DNA from: Psilocybe azurescens
Taxonomy: Eukaryota; Basidiomycota; Agaricomycetes; Agaricales; Agrocybaceae
Assembly: GCA_023853785.1 (NCBI GenBank)
Contig: JAJIRX010000567.1
Span: forward strand, 62,001-126,000
Length of the DNA stretch: 64,000 bases
Reading direction: 5' to 3'
In this document: one piece after another, positions 12,337-25,567 of the stretch
How the letters are laid out: each line of letters opens with the position of its first letter
How positions within the stretch are numbered: the stretch's first letter is position 1
Made by a program: the position numbers and the translations under genes
The notes under the pieces: generated by a model
Seen by the model: the letters and a program-made list of their open reading frames with translations, nothing else
The model's database searches: none
What the model was told of the DNA's origin: nothing

Positions 12337-14024
12337 TCATCCTGCAGTGTACATTGGAGGCACTTCCACAACACTGTCTTCGCTCTGAGGGCGGGGTAAG
12401 CGAAGACCGCTATCTTCGTGGACTATCATTCGCGATGAACCGGAGCCAGAATTTGTACTCTGAGGCTCAGGTGCAGTAGCAGGTTCATTAGGCAATCTTT
12501 GTGGTCGAAGAGCTGCAGCCGTGGCTTCAGCTTCCTGTCTCTCTTTGTCAAACACTGTTGGTTGTTGAGCTGGTGCGGTGTATGGAGTATCGTTAGATGG
12601 GTGCATTGGTTCTGAACGAGCTATTGGGAGATGACCCGCGCTCGACGGTGACCGATTTTCTTGGCTACTGTTAGCACTAGAAGACGCAGGTGCAAGGTAC
12701 CCGCTTCTTGATACAGAACTCGGCGGTATGACAGATTTGAGTTCCGCGGTCGTCTGACTGGGCCTCGAACCATGCAGTCCCGTAGTGAATGTTCCAATAC
12801 TGCCTTGTGGTCTGTGGTTTGCGTAAAAATTGGTGGAAGTATCCGACTGACCACCCGGTGCGAGGTGAAATGGTTCGATGGTGGTGTCGTCATTTACGCC
12901 AAACTGCGACTCCTTTTCTCCAGAATGTTTCTGCTTCTGTTTTCTTTCCCGTCTACGAAAATAGAAAAAGCCAGTGATAGCAAGCCCAATGAGGACTACA
13001 GACCCAATCACTCCCCCAACGATTGGCCCAGTATGTTTCGAGTGGCTCGGGCTCGGGCTCGTCGGTCCATCCGAAGATCCACTGGTAGACGCGCTCGTGC
13101 CATTTTGGACGATGAGATAATCCAACGTAAGCGGAGTCGTCGATGAATTTCCCAAAAGGTGACAACAAGTTTGTGTGGCCCAGGATCATATTCAGATGTT
13201 TCGAAAATTTTCTGATTATACTCGACCACATTCGAGTTTGCAGGAACACCTTTTAACAGGAAGTTGACCGAAGGTTGCCCGTCGACGGAGTAGCTGCCAG
13301 TTGTCGGAGGATGAGGAGATACCGGTATAAATGAGTACCAGCTCAGAGATACACCTAGTAGTCGTGATGGTCATCGTCAATGATGGACATAAAGGTTAAG
13401 GAGATATCGCGCACCATTGAAGGGAAAAGTCAAAGTCGCACTGGGAGCATTTGTGGTATTGCAAAAATTGCCCAAATCTCCCCACCCATCTCCAAACTCC
13501 ATCGCTGGGTCCGCGTTATCGACGATGATGGCTGCATTGTCGATGGAAACAGAGGATGAAGGAAGATACTGAATCTGGTCAAACCAAAAAGTCTGCGCTT
13601 TCATCACCGTCGCGTTCACAGTAATGACGTGTGGTCCATCAACAAGCTGGTGGTATTCGCAGAGCACCCAGTAATTATCCACAGCTGTGGAAGGAGGGGT
13701 TTGACCAATGCTGATGTTGTCGACAAAACATTCCCAACTCGGATCGTAGACGCCCGAGTCATTGCGAAGATTATTGAAGCCCAGAACTTTGACCTGTGTG
13801 CCTGCATACCACTCAGCTTCACCAAGGCATGCAACAGAGGATAACTCACCACTGAAATTGAACGTCAAGCTCGCGTTTGTCTGTGTGCCATGCAAAGTGC
13901 TGCGATAGGACGCTCCAAAGTTGCCTGCGTTATTTTGACTTCCCTGGTCTTGAAACCAGCCTGATCCAGTATATTTTATGCTAGAGTCAGTGTCATCCAC
14001 AGCTACCCATCGCGGGACAGACAT
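12337..14024 (-). CDS. Receptor-like membrane protein, paralog A2
   Basis: It starts MSVPRWVAVDDTDSSIKYTG. Repeat 1 has GSGWFQDQGSQNNAGNFG, STLHGTQTNASLTFNFSG and the GFNNLRNDSGV block. Repeat 2 has FPFNG, VSLSWYSFIP and LTLDYLIVQNGTSAS. A Ser/Pro stalk, a helix (IVGGVIGSVVLIGLAITGFFYF) and a basic anchor follow. The tail is about 200 residues with REAEATAAALRPQR-type helix sequence, then MIVHEDSGLRLPRPQ and the end EVPPMYTAG. The two phase-1 introns sit after FNFSG and FPFNG. One A is missing at 13154-13157, which moves the frame at VTF(L)GNSST. It is the longest-tailed member; its ligand and role are unknown. Confidence 0.8.
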
Positions 14025-14534
14025 CGCTAATAGTTGTATACAGAGAAAGGAAAGACAGGGTGTATGTGGTTTTGAACAACTTAGCCAACCCGTTGTGGAG
14101 TATTGAGATTTTTGATGCGTTGCTGTCAGTGTACCCGGTAAAATAAGTCAATCTGAAACGGATATGCTTATCAAACCCGACAACACCGTATTGAAATAAC
14201 GAAAGCGCTTACATCTTTAGCATAAGCAGGAACACAAATCGATTTCAACGCGGCCATTTCCTGCAACTGGGGCGGTCGGAACCAGTACTTGCCTTAACAA
14301 TATGATCTTACCAACTTGCTACCGACAGTTGATGTGTTCAGGAGTTGGCAAATGCATGGTTGTGCTGTAACATATCTATCTGACAATGATTTCGAAAGAG
14401 TAATGTAGGTATTTTCCAATTGATTGTATAAAATTTACAATGAAGGTATATCTAGAAGGAATGTCAGCCACAATGGATAGTAAAGACGGTATGACAAAAC
14501 CATGAGGAACTGACGATAATAAATTAAACCAAAG
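14025..14534. other. Intergenic gap between A2 and A3, no gene seen
   Basis: Non-coding: upstream region of A2 and downstream region of A3. No recognisable ORF. Confidence 0.5.
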
Positions 14535-16238
14535 TCAGCCTGGAGTATACATAGGGGTATCTCCACAACATCACTCTGAGGACGTGGCAGGCGCAGCCCG
14601 CTATCTTCATGGACGATCAAACGTGAGGACCCCGAGGCAGAAGAAGCACTTTGGGGCGATGTCGCTTGCTGGGGAGAGCGCTGTGGTCGAAGAGCCGCAG
14701 CTGTCGCTTCAGCCTCTCTTCTGACCTTTTCAAACATTGATTGTTGTTGCTGCTGCTGCTGTGGCTGTGGTAGGGGTGGGATATATTGATTGTAGTCAGC
14801 TCCACGAAGCTCATTCACAGTTGCTGGAAGGTATGCATTGCTTGGTCTTGTAGATGGTGATGGGAGCTCATGGCTACTGCCCGTCGTAGGTGGAGGATTC
14901 CCGCCCGATGCTGAGCTTGGAGGTATAATGGAGTTCAGGTCTGTCGTAGTCTGACTGGGCATCGAACCATGTTGTGTCGTATTGCCCGCTCTGGTGGGAA
15001 CTGGTGTGTACTGCGAGTAGGACACAGGACCCGGCGGAAGACTCGGAGCAAGATGGAATGGCTCGACGATGTTTCCCTCGTCTCCATGGTGGTCATATAT
15101 AGGCCTTGCACGCTGTTTTCTATCCCATCGACGAAAATAGATGATGGCAAGTATAGCAAATGCAATGAGGACCAGTCCCCGACCACTCCGCCAGCAATAG
15201 CCCCGGTATTGCTTGAATGGCTCGAGCCCCTCGAGTCATTCGCGGTACCGCTGGTAGATGAGGATGTCGTCGATGTGCTGGTCGACGTGCTAGTACCATT
15301 TTGGACGACAAGATAGTCAAGTGTGAGCGGTGTCGTCGATGAATTTCCTAAATAAGTGACAACAATTTTATGAGGCCCTGCCGGGTATTGAGATGTTTCA
15401 AAGAACTTCTGGTTGTATATAGTCGTGGTCGAGGCCGCAGGAAGGCCCTTTAACGAAAAGTTGACGGGATTTTGGCCGTCGATGGTGTAACTACCGAGCG
15501 CGGCGGCATGAGGAAACTCCGTCGGAATGAAGGAGTACCAGCTTAAAGATACACCTGATTTTGAGTTTCGAGTTTTGAGTCGCCATCGAGGAATGCAGTG
15601 CAGACACATTTGACTATTTACGCACCAGTGAAGGAGAAAGTGAAAATCGAATTCGGGACATGTGATACATTAGCTGTACCCCCAAGAGAGGCCCACCCAT
15701 CTCCATATTGCAGTGCAGAATCCAAACTATCGACGAGAACAGCTGCATTGTCGAGAGAGACGGACGACGAAGGAACATATTGGATCTGGTCGAACCAGAA
15801 CGTCTGCCCTTTCGCGACCGTCGCGTTTACAGTAATGACATGTGGTCCATCGATAAGCTGATCTTGGTTGCAAAGAGCCAGTTGTTTTCTGCGAACTGGA
15901 ATGGGGCGGTCTTGCCAATGCTGATGTGGTCGACGAAGCATTCCCAGGTGGGGTCCAGGACACCTGAGTCGTTGCGAAGGTTGTTGGAGCCATATACGGA
16001 CACCTTCGTGCCTACACGGCAACCGTCAGGTCCGTATAAAGGGCAAGCTGAAAAATTCCTACTTACCATTGAAGCTGAAGGATAGGCTTGCGCTCGTCTT
16101 TGTTCCGTGCAAAGTACTTCGGTAAGCTGGTCCAAAATTTCCTGCGTTGTCCTGGCTTCCTTGGTCTTGAAACCAGCCTGCGCCAGTGTACTGTATACTA
16201 GAGTCGGTGTCGTCCACTATGATTAATCGAGCAGCCAT
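14535..16238 (-). CDS. Receptor-like membrane protein, paralog A3
   Basis: It starts MAARLIIVDDTDSSIQYTG at 16238. The layout matches A2: two ectodomain repeats with LRNDSGVLDPTWECFVD, GPHVITVNATVAKGQTFWF and LTLDYLVVQNGTSTS; a Ser/Thr stalk; a GAIAGGVVG helix; a tail with a polyglutamine stretch, KVRREAEATAAALRPQR and LIVHEDSGLRLPRPQ; and the end EIPPMYTPG. Three bases appear to be missing, at 15872-15874, 15177-15180 and 14554-14557. The last changes the C-terminus so that the given frame runs on past the true stop. A longer upstream ATG (16325) would add a weakly hydrophobic leader but is not shared by paralogs. Confidence 0.78.
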
Positions 16239-16967
16239 TTTCACCGGCTGCAACAGAGAAAGTAGGGAGAGTGTTAGATAGGAACTGTACTGCCTTGGAG
16301 ACTCTTGAGCATGATTACATTTCAACTACAAAGATTTGCCACTCCCTGAAACAAGATCCTTGTCAACCAGTACATATTAATAGCTGCCCGTCTAAGTATA
16401 CAGATTATGTTTGCGGTTGGCAAGATAGGTGTAGGTAGGCTCCCAATTAATCATCAGTAATCAGTCATATCAGAATGATCATTGGGATTTAATCACCTCA
16501 TCGCTGCCCAGTCATTGTACTGGACATGTGGTGCTTGAACACCTTTGAGCGACCAATTACTAGATTGGCCACTAAAGGTCTTTCGGGACCTGAGTTAGCT
16601 ATGCGCTTGTTGTTCGTCGATGTCGGTTGATCGTCGGGCGTTCCGGCTCGACGTCAGTGTCGAGACTCTGTTACTAAATCTTCATCATTCAAACTTCATA
16701 GTCCAGACTCCTGAGAACCAGTGAGAGGTTACGCGTCTAGGTTACATGCTATTCAGCCTCTATGATCTCGCTGTCAACAATCAGGCAAACCTCAGGTCCG
16801 CCATTCAATTTCGAAATATACAGGGTGGATTATAGTCATAAACTGTCCAATATGTACCGTTCTAAATGCTGTGTCAATGGTATATTTAAACTAACATGTT
16901 GAAGTACTATTAAATACACGACAATACGTATACAATAATAAAAATAAATAATTCAGTACGCCTGCTG
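16239..16967. other. Intergenic gap between A3 and A4, no gene seen
   Basis: AT-rich non-coding DNA without a convincing ORF; it includes the upstream region of A3. Confidence 0.5.
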
Positions 16968-18668
16968 TCATCCGATGGTGTACATTGGAGGTATTTCTAC
17001 GGCGCCGCCGTCAGCTGGAGGGGGAGTCGAATACCGCTATCTTCATGACGTATCAGAGGCACCGAGTTGAAGCCTGCGTTGTGGGACGGGGTCGCAGAAC
17101 TTGACAACGGTCTAAGAGCAGCCGCCCTAGCTTCGGCCTCCCTAGCAAGGCGTCGTTTTCGATCTATAGTTGCCTGAGCCATCATCGTTTGTCGTGGGTC
17201 ACTAGCACTCGCAGAGCTCGACGTCAGTCTCAGAGCAGCCTCCCTGGTTTCGGCCTCCCTGGCAAGCCGCTGTTTTCGATCTATGGTTGCTTGATCCATC
17301 ATTGCGTGTCGTGGGTCATTAGCACTCGACGGACCCGACTCCTGTTGCTGCACGAATGGGTCCCCATCAGCACCTCCCGAAAGATGTCGTATTTTGTTTC
17401 TTGTCGTCTCGACAGGAGGTGGAGGCGGCCGTCGAGGTTGGACGATCGTAGTAGCCGCCTCACGGTCGTAATAAAAGGGACTGACAATGTACTCCTTGGG
17501 CAGATCTTCGGGAAGCATCTTATTAGGGTGCATTCTGTCCCATCTGCGGAAGTAAAATGCGGCGAGCATGGCGATTAGGATGAGCACCATCCCTCCGAGT
17601 GTGCCTCCGACAGCTGGACCGATTTTGTTTGTTGCACGGTTCGGATGCGAAATCGAATCCGCCACAACGGTGGTGGATGGACTGGAAGTCGGGCTTAATG
17701 GTGTCGTGGGGATAGCGGCCGGTAAAGTACTTGTGCGATTGTTTATGATGAGATAATCGAGTACAAGAGGGGTCACTTTCGGCCCTCCCAAGTATGTGAC
17801 GACGATCTTGTGGTTCCCAATGGGATACTGTATCGTTTCGAATAGTTTCTGGTTGTATGCCGCCGTGATATCGCCGGGGGAAGACCATTTAAAACGAAAT
17901 TGACTGGGGTTTGGTCATCGATAGAGTATGTCCCTGACGTAGCAGCGGTTGGGTAATCCCCAGGTATGAAACCGTACCAAGCTAAAGATGAACCTAAACA
18001 TCGCTTCTATCATTAAAATTAAATACGGTGTATCCGCCAGAAACCACACACCCATGAAGTTGAAGGTTATGGTTGAGTTTGGGGTTTGAGTCATGTTGCT
18101 TATAGCAGAGAAAGATTGCCATCCTGTTCCAAAATCAAACACAAGATCCACGTTATCAATGATAACGTCCTTCTCGTCGAGAGTGTCTGTGGGAGATGGC
18201 GTATATATGATCTCGTCAAACCAAAGGTCTGCTCCCTTTTGACCATCGCTTTCACTGTAAGATTGTGCGGGCCATCCGGGAGTTGTGAAGCAGAACAGAA
18301 TAACCAATTATGTTCTGGATATTGGAATTTGACGCCTAATTGGATGCTTATATCGTCGACCAAGCATTCCCAACTTGGATCGAGCACTCCAGAATCGTTA
18401 CGAAAATTGTTAAAGCCCGTGACATTGACACCCGTCCCTACGTGTAAATCTGTGAGATTCGTGCAAGAAAGTCGGAAAAGAACAGACCACTGAAGGTGTA
18501 TGAAAAGCTCGCATCTACATCCGTTCCATGTAGAGTCCTTTTGTAGGGTGGTCCAAAGTTGCCCGCTGTGTCGTAGCTCCCCGTGTCTTGACGCCAACTG
18601 GACCCAACATACTGTATTCCTGCGTCCGTATCATCCACTGCGACATATCTCGTAACCGCAGCGGACAT
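16968..18668 (-). CDS. Receptor-like membrane protein, paralog A4, with a duplicated tail module
   Basis: It starts MSAAVTRYVAVDDTDAGIQY. The two ectodomain repeats include RNDSGVLDPSWECLVD, STITFNFMG, SSLAWYGFIP and LVLDYLIINNRTST. A helix (IGPAVGGTLGGMVLILIAML) and a basic anchor follow. The tail holds two tandem 39-residue copies of a module, each with QATIDRKxRLAREAExRxAALR, then LIRHEDSGIRL. After one missing C/G at 17020-17024 it ends EIPPMYTIG with its stop at 16968. Two other missing bases lie at 18223-18225 and 17876-17880. It is the most diverged of the four complete copies. Confidence 0.78.
17090..17330 (-). repeat. Tandem 117-bp duplication inside A4
   Basis: The same bases recur with a spacing of 117 (ttttcgatctat at 17156 and 17273), giving two 39-residue copies of the DPRxxMMxQATIDRK...AALR module in frame. 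Paralogs A2 and A3 have only one such helix. Confidence 0.85.
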
Positions 18669-19397
18669 TATGTTTTGAAGGGGTCGATATAGCAGGTTGG
18701 TATTTCATGGTGTTTTAACTCTTCGACCAAGGTGATCCCTGATGATCCTCGTCGTCGAAAATCGTCACGATGACTATTGCGGTGTACGGCCACCGCCAGG
18801 CCTGCGTTTGGTCGTTACGTCTCAATTGCACACGGCACAACCGTTGGACTATCTATCCCGAGATAAGTCTGAATCAAGTCAGGCTTCGACGTTACAACAC
18901 TCAGCCGTCACACCCGTTACGCCAGTACATGTTTCCTGGGGCGGCCGTGGACGTATATGGTAGCGGGAAACCCAGACCGCTACATCAATAGACCCTTCAA
19001 GAAAATTAGACGAGGCAGTGCGCACTGCGGGTGTGGAAGGGAGTCAAAGTTTAAGGATCATGGGCCATGGGCCAGCCGTTAGTTGTTCGGGGATCATTGA
19101 TGCCGGTTTGATGACATCGTGACGATGTCTGGCAGCACTCGTGCCTACTTTTGCCCAACAACGTTCACGACCACATACTCGTCAACGTTGTCCCGTTTCG
19201 CCGGCTGTGGAAACCTCTGAAGTCCTAGGTATATCTGTACTGAGCATTCTAGAGAGATATTCAACAACAGTCGGAGGGCGTCTCGAAGGTGTGTCACAGA
19301 TAATATCTCATTCAGTCAATGTGAACTTGGCCATGTACTTATATTGAATGCTCCAAACAGTGTCTCGGGGTTGAAACACGACGACTGAGTAGCGACA
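18669..19397. other. Divergent promoter region between A4 and the RING gene
   Basis: No supported ORF. The region lies between two genes transcribed away from each other. Confidence 0.5.
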
Positions 19398-22300
19398 ATG
19401 AATGGAGCTGCCGTCATTGCGGATGTTGTGCCGCCGTCGCAACCCAGCAACATCCTCGCATCGTCTCCATTGCTCTCGTATAACATATCATTGAACTTCA
19501 GTTCTATCTTTGCTATGCTTCCTAAGTCTCGTCTTCTTGCGAGGCTACGGAGGAGCTCACTTTTTGACGCGTCCAACCCACCTACTGTATCTGCGGCGGA
19601 AGGCTGGGCATCTGAGGTACCTGGAACCTTCCTCTCGATTCAAAATCCAGAAGCAGCGGCACGAGGACCTGGAATTGAACAATTGCCAGCGTTTCCTGGG
19701 CCATGGGCATTCTTTACATCTTGGTACATGATTGGGCTGTTGGTCATGGTGCGTGTATTGCAAGTGTTTACTCAATCTATGAAGTTCATGTGAGTTTTGC
19801 AGGCTATCTTGCTTCATAGGATGCATAATGTTATCATTCCGTCGCGACTCCCCGCACGCCGCTCCCGCCATGCCTATCGCTTTGGCCCGAGCTTCGCAAG
19901 CCCATGGCGCCATTCAATTTCATGGCAGCATATATTTGGGTCGCTCCTACCCCTCAACCTTGCTCGTACGAGCACTCGTCTAGTATTGCACCTCCCATCA
20001 GTATACTTTCTTGCCAAGATGCTTTTACTCTGGTCCCTTCTTGCCCTTCAAACATCAGAAATCTTTCCTGAATTCAGCGATGGCCAGAAGGTAGCTTGGT
20101 ATGGTGTTCTGGGATGGGTCGACCACCTGGGGAAGTGGTGCGGTCAGAAGGATATGAGCGAGATTTGCTGGGAGACATTCTGTGCAGTGTGTGCAGCGTT
20201 TCTGGTTGAGGGGTTCATCAAAGCTCTAGATGGGATGGGAACCGGTTTTCCTATCAACAATGTCAATCCGAACACGTCCCCTTTCAATCTTGTACGTTAT
20301 AAGTCCCTCAACGATGAAGCAGAAACTTATGTGCTCCAGGTCGGATACGCCTTTCTACTTCATGTATATTCTTCTCCTGTGACGCATACATTCAAACCGG
20401 AAAATGGTGCCTCACGACCTGACAAACATGCTATCATCACTATCGGTATTCCTCTACTTCAGGTATTGTCTTGCTGTCCAACTGCAGCATATATATATCA
20501 CTGACATTATTTTTAGTTAACTATTTTCCATATTTTGTCCATCTCAAAGCGGCTTTCAACGCATAGACTTTTCCCAACCGCTCTAACATCATTGCTGTCT
20601 CTTGCTCATTTCCATGGAACACTCTTTTCACATCAACTATTCAAACCACCCATCCCATCACCTTCAGCCACGGTTTCAGGCCCTCCACTAGCAACACCCC
20701 AGATGTCCCCGTATTTGGGACGATCGACAGTTAATTATCCGCTATTGAACTACATTCCCAATATTTTCGAGAGCCTTCTCATCGTTGTAATACTGACTAC
20801 AGTCTTCCTCAATGCCCTTGTGCAACTTCTTGTAAGAGGGAGAATAGACCGCGTGCTCAGCGGACTGGGTGTCGGTCAAGGCTCCATGCTGCACGGTAAG
20901 TCTATCTTTGAGGCATTTGTCCAACCCAGTGACACAATGTAACCCGTCTCCTCAATTTGTGCAGATGATGATGGGGCCGAGCCTGGATTCTTCCAAAGCT
21001 TACCTCTCGAAGAAGACTTCGGCGTGCTTCTGCTCCGTGTAGGCATCGCCAGCATGGAAGCCACAGGTCTGCGAGGATGGAGCAATGAGGTGGCGCCTAT
21101 CAATCTTCCAGTTAGGATACGCAGGGGGGATCGAATCTGGGCGCGAGGCGCCCGACAGAGCTGATGCCCAAAGTACATATGGAATGGTTCGCATGGGCCG
21201 TGAGGACGTCGGTGAAGTGCACTACGGCTCATCGCCGCGTGCGTCTCGCTCCGTGTCTACTACTGGTGGTGCATCGACATCTACTAGATTCCGTAAGAAG
21301 GACTTGGCGAGAAGGAGAAAGAAGGCGAAGGCGGTTCCTATGCAGCATCGCGGGTTCAACAATGATGTGCGCACGGTGGACCTCGGTAATTCCGAGAGCG
21401 CAAATCAGAATCGCAGGGGATTTTTGAGGTGGTTGAAGGAGGTCTGGATGTTCTTGACGGCCTTCTGGGGTGTCCTGCGGGGTTTGGTGACGTTCCTTAT
21501 CGAAAGGGCAAAGGGAAGAGTTAGGATGAGGGAAAGCGCGGCGAAGAGTGCTTCTGGGTCTCGCGGAGCTGCAGGCGAGTCGAACAAGGAGAAGGAATCA
21601 GACGAGGAGGATATCTCAGATGAGGAGGCTCGGAGACGGAAGGAGAGAGAAGTGTATCAGCGATTTTTGCGAGGAGAAGATATCAGTGATGATGATGATG
21701 ACGAGGAGGACGAGGGAGCTGAATTGTTGTCCTCGGATGATGAAGAGAGCGATGGAGGAGAGGGCGACAATGCCGATGAGCGAGAAGCAGAAGCTGTCGG
21801 CCTGTTCACAGACCTCATCCGGAATTCAAGAGACCGAGCCGCATCGACCTCTACGGCTCTCGCCACATCGTCGGACACCGGAGGAAGTGGCGAAATGGTG
21901 TTGGCGCATCTCATGCATGGCGGTAATGGCGCCTCGCCTAGTCCACTGACAAGGAGACGATGGAACGCGCTTGTCAGAAACGACCGAAGTGCTTTTGCTG
22001 CCAGTAGAGGTTCTCCAGATGTGTTTGGCGACGATTCGGACGACGATAATGGTTTATGGGAGGTTACTCCGCCGCCGCGGGCGGTGCCCGGCGGTGCAAA
22101 TGACGAGCAGCGTGAAGCACGCCTCCATAATGCATGCGTGATCTGCACGAGTGAAGCGAGAGATATCATCTGTTGGCCTTGCAGGTGCGTTTATGTCGTT
22201 TTACCATCATGATGTTCACTGACGCGACTACATATTTGTGGCAATAGATGCCTGGCTATGTGTGATACCTGTCGTGAAGCTCTAGGTTCCAAGAGCGCGC

Positions 22301-22443
22301 CTTCAAAACACCGTTGTCCGTGCTGTCGCCAAATGTAAGCTTTATCGTACAACTTCATTGTTCCTGTTCATCGTCTGACTTTACTGTGTTTCGTGCCACG
22401 CTCGTTCAGTGTTGAGGGTTACTCAAGGATCTACATCCCATGA
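19398..22443 (+). CDS. Asi1/Asi3-like multi-pass membrane RING E3 ubiquitin ligase
   Basis: The N-terminal half has several hydrophobic helices (PWAFFTSWYMIGLLVM, LPSVYFLAKMLLLWSLLAL, FCAVCAAFLVEGF, IFESLLIVVILTTVFLNALV). A long acidic/basic nucleoplasm-type region follows. The C-terminal RING is written over three exons: NACVIC, IICWPCR-CLAMCDTCREALG, HRCPCCRQ, with tail GYSRIYIP. The WPCRCLAxCxxCR core and terminal position match the yeast Asi1/Asi3 inner nuclear membrane ligases. These degrade misplaced membrane proteins and latent Stp factors. Introns are about 19751-19800, 20464-20517, 20896-20963, 22185-22248 and 22334-22409. The frame changes once in the six-G run at 21125-21130. Confidence 0.8.
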
Positions 22444-22815
22444 ACACCAAGGCCTTGTTTTTTGTATAAAATAATACATGTATTGTACACTGCACTTGTA
22501 AACAATGTTACTATCGAAGTTGGACACAGATTTTTGCAGACCAGCTACTGAAAGATAACTTGTTTTGACGGGCTCATTGCTGTTCGTGGGTGCCGGATTT
22601 TCCACCAGTCGAAAGTTGATTCTTCGATATTGCGAATGTCCTATTCAAAGTCTAAGATCTACTTGTAAATGCAATCCTTATCTGTGTAACTCTAATCAAC
22701 TTGGTTTTTTACTTGTCGTGTCCTTGTTTTCATAGTGTTAACATGCGAAATCCTATATACCCATTGTCCAATCAAATCAAATAGTCCCATCTTTTCATTA
22801 TATATTCCAGCGTCC
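22444..22815. other. Convergent intergenic region
   Basis: Short AT-rich gap between the 3' ends of the RING gene and the carboxylesterase; no gene seen. Confidence 0.5.
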
Positions 22816-25070
<2,255 letters not shown>

Positions 25071-25567
25071 TGCTTTCGGGGTGAACGTCGAGAGGGAGTT
25101 ATGGCGAAATATTCACCTCTTATATATTAAACAAGGGTGCTTCTTCACATTTCCCTTTCGACTGTATAGAATTGAGAATTGACGAATACCTGTCAGATGA
25201 AGTATAAATACCTACCATGAGAAGAACCTGAGAGACGGAACTCGGTGTGCCGCATCGCCAGCAACATACCAAGTCATATTTGGAAGCTCTGGTCAAGATT
25301 CTTGGTTAGCAAAGCTTTAGAAGCTTAAAGGCCTGAGTATTGATGTAATTTGGTGGCCGTTCTGAATTTGTTCTGACTTCTGATTCAATACAGACAGTGC
25401 TGATGGTGGACAAGTCACGGCCCCGCCGGTGGGAACCGCAAAGAGGACGAGAGCTCACGTGACTAGTTCCATTTCAATTTAACTCGAGCTCTTGAAGTTG
25501 GCTCTTAACCGCCGACCTACTACACTTGGGATCCACTTTCTCTGGCATATTTATCTTCTACTCTAAA
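25071..25567. promoter_or_regulatory. Divergent promoter, carboxylesterase / F-box gene
   Basis: About 500 bases separate two start codons facing away from each other. No ORF is supported and no specific binding site could be assigned. Confidence 0.4.
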
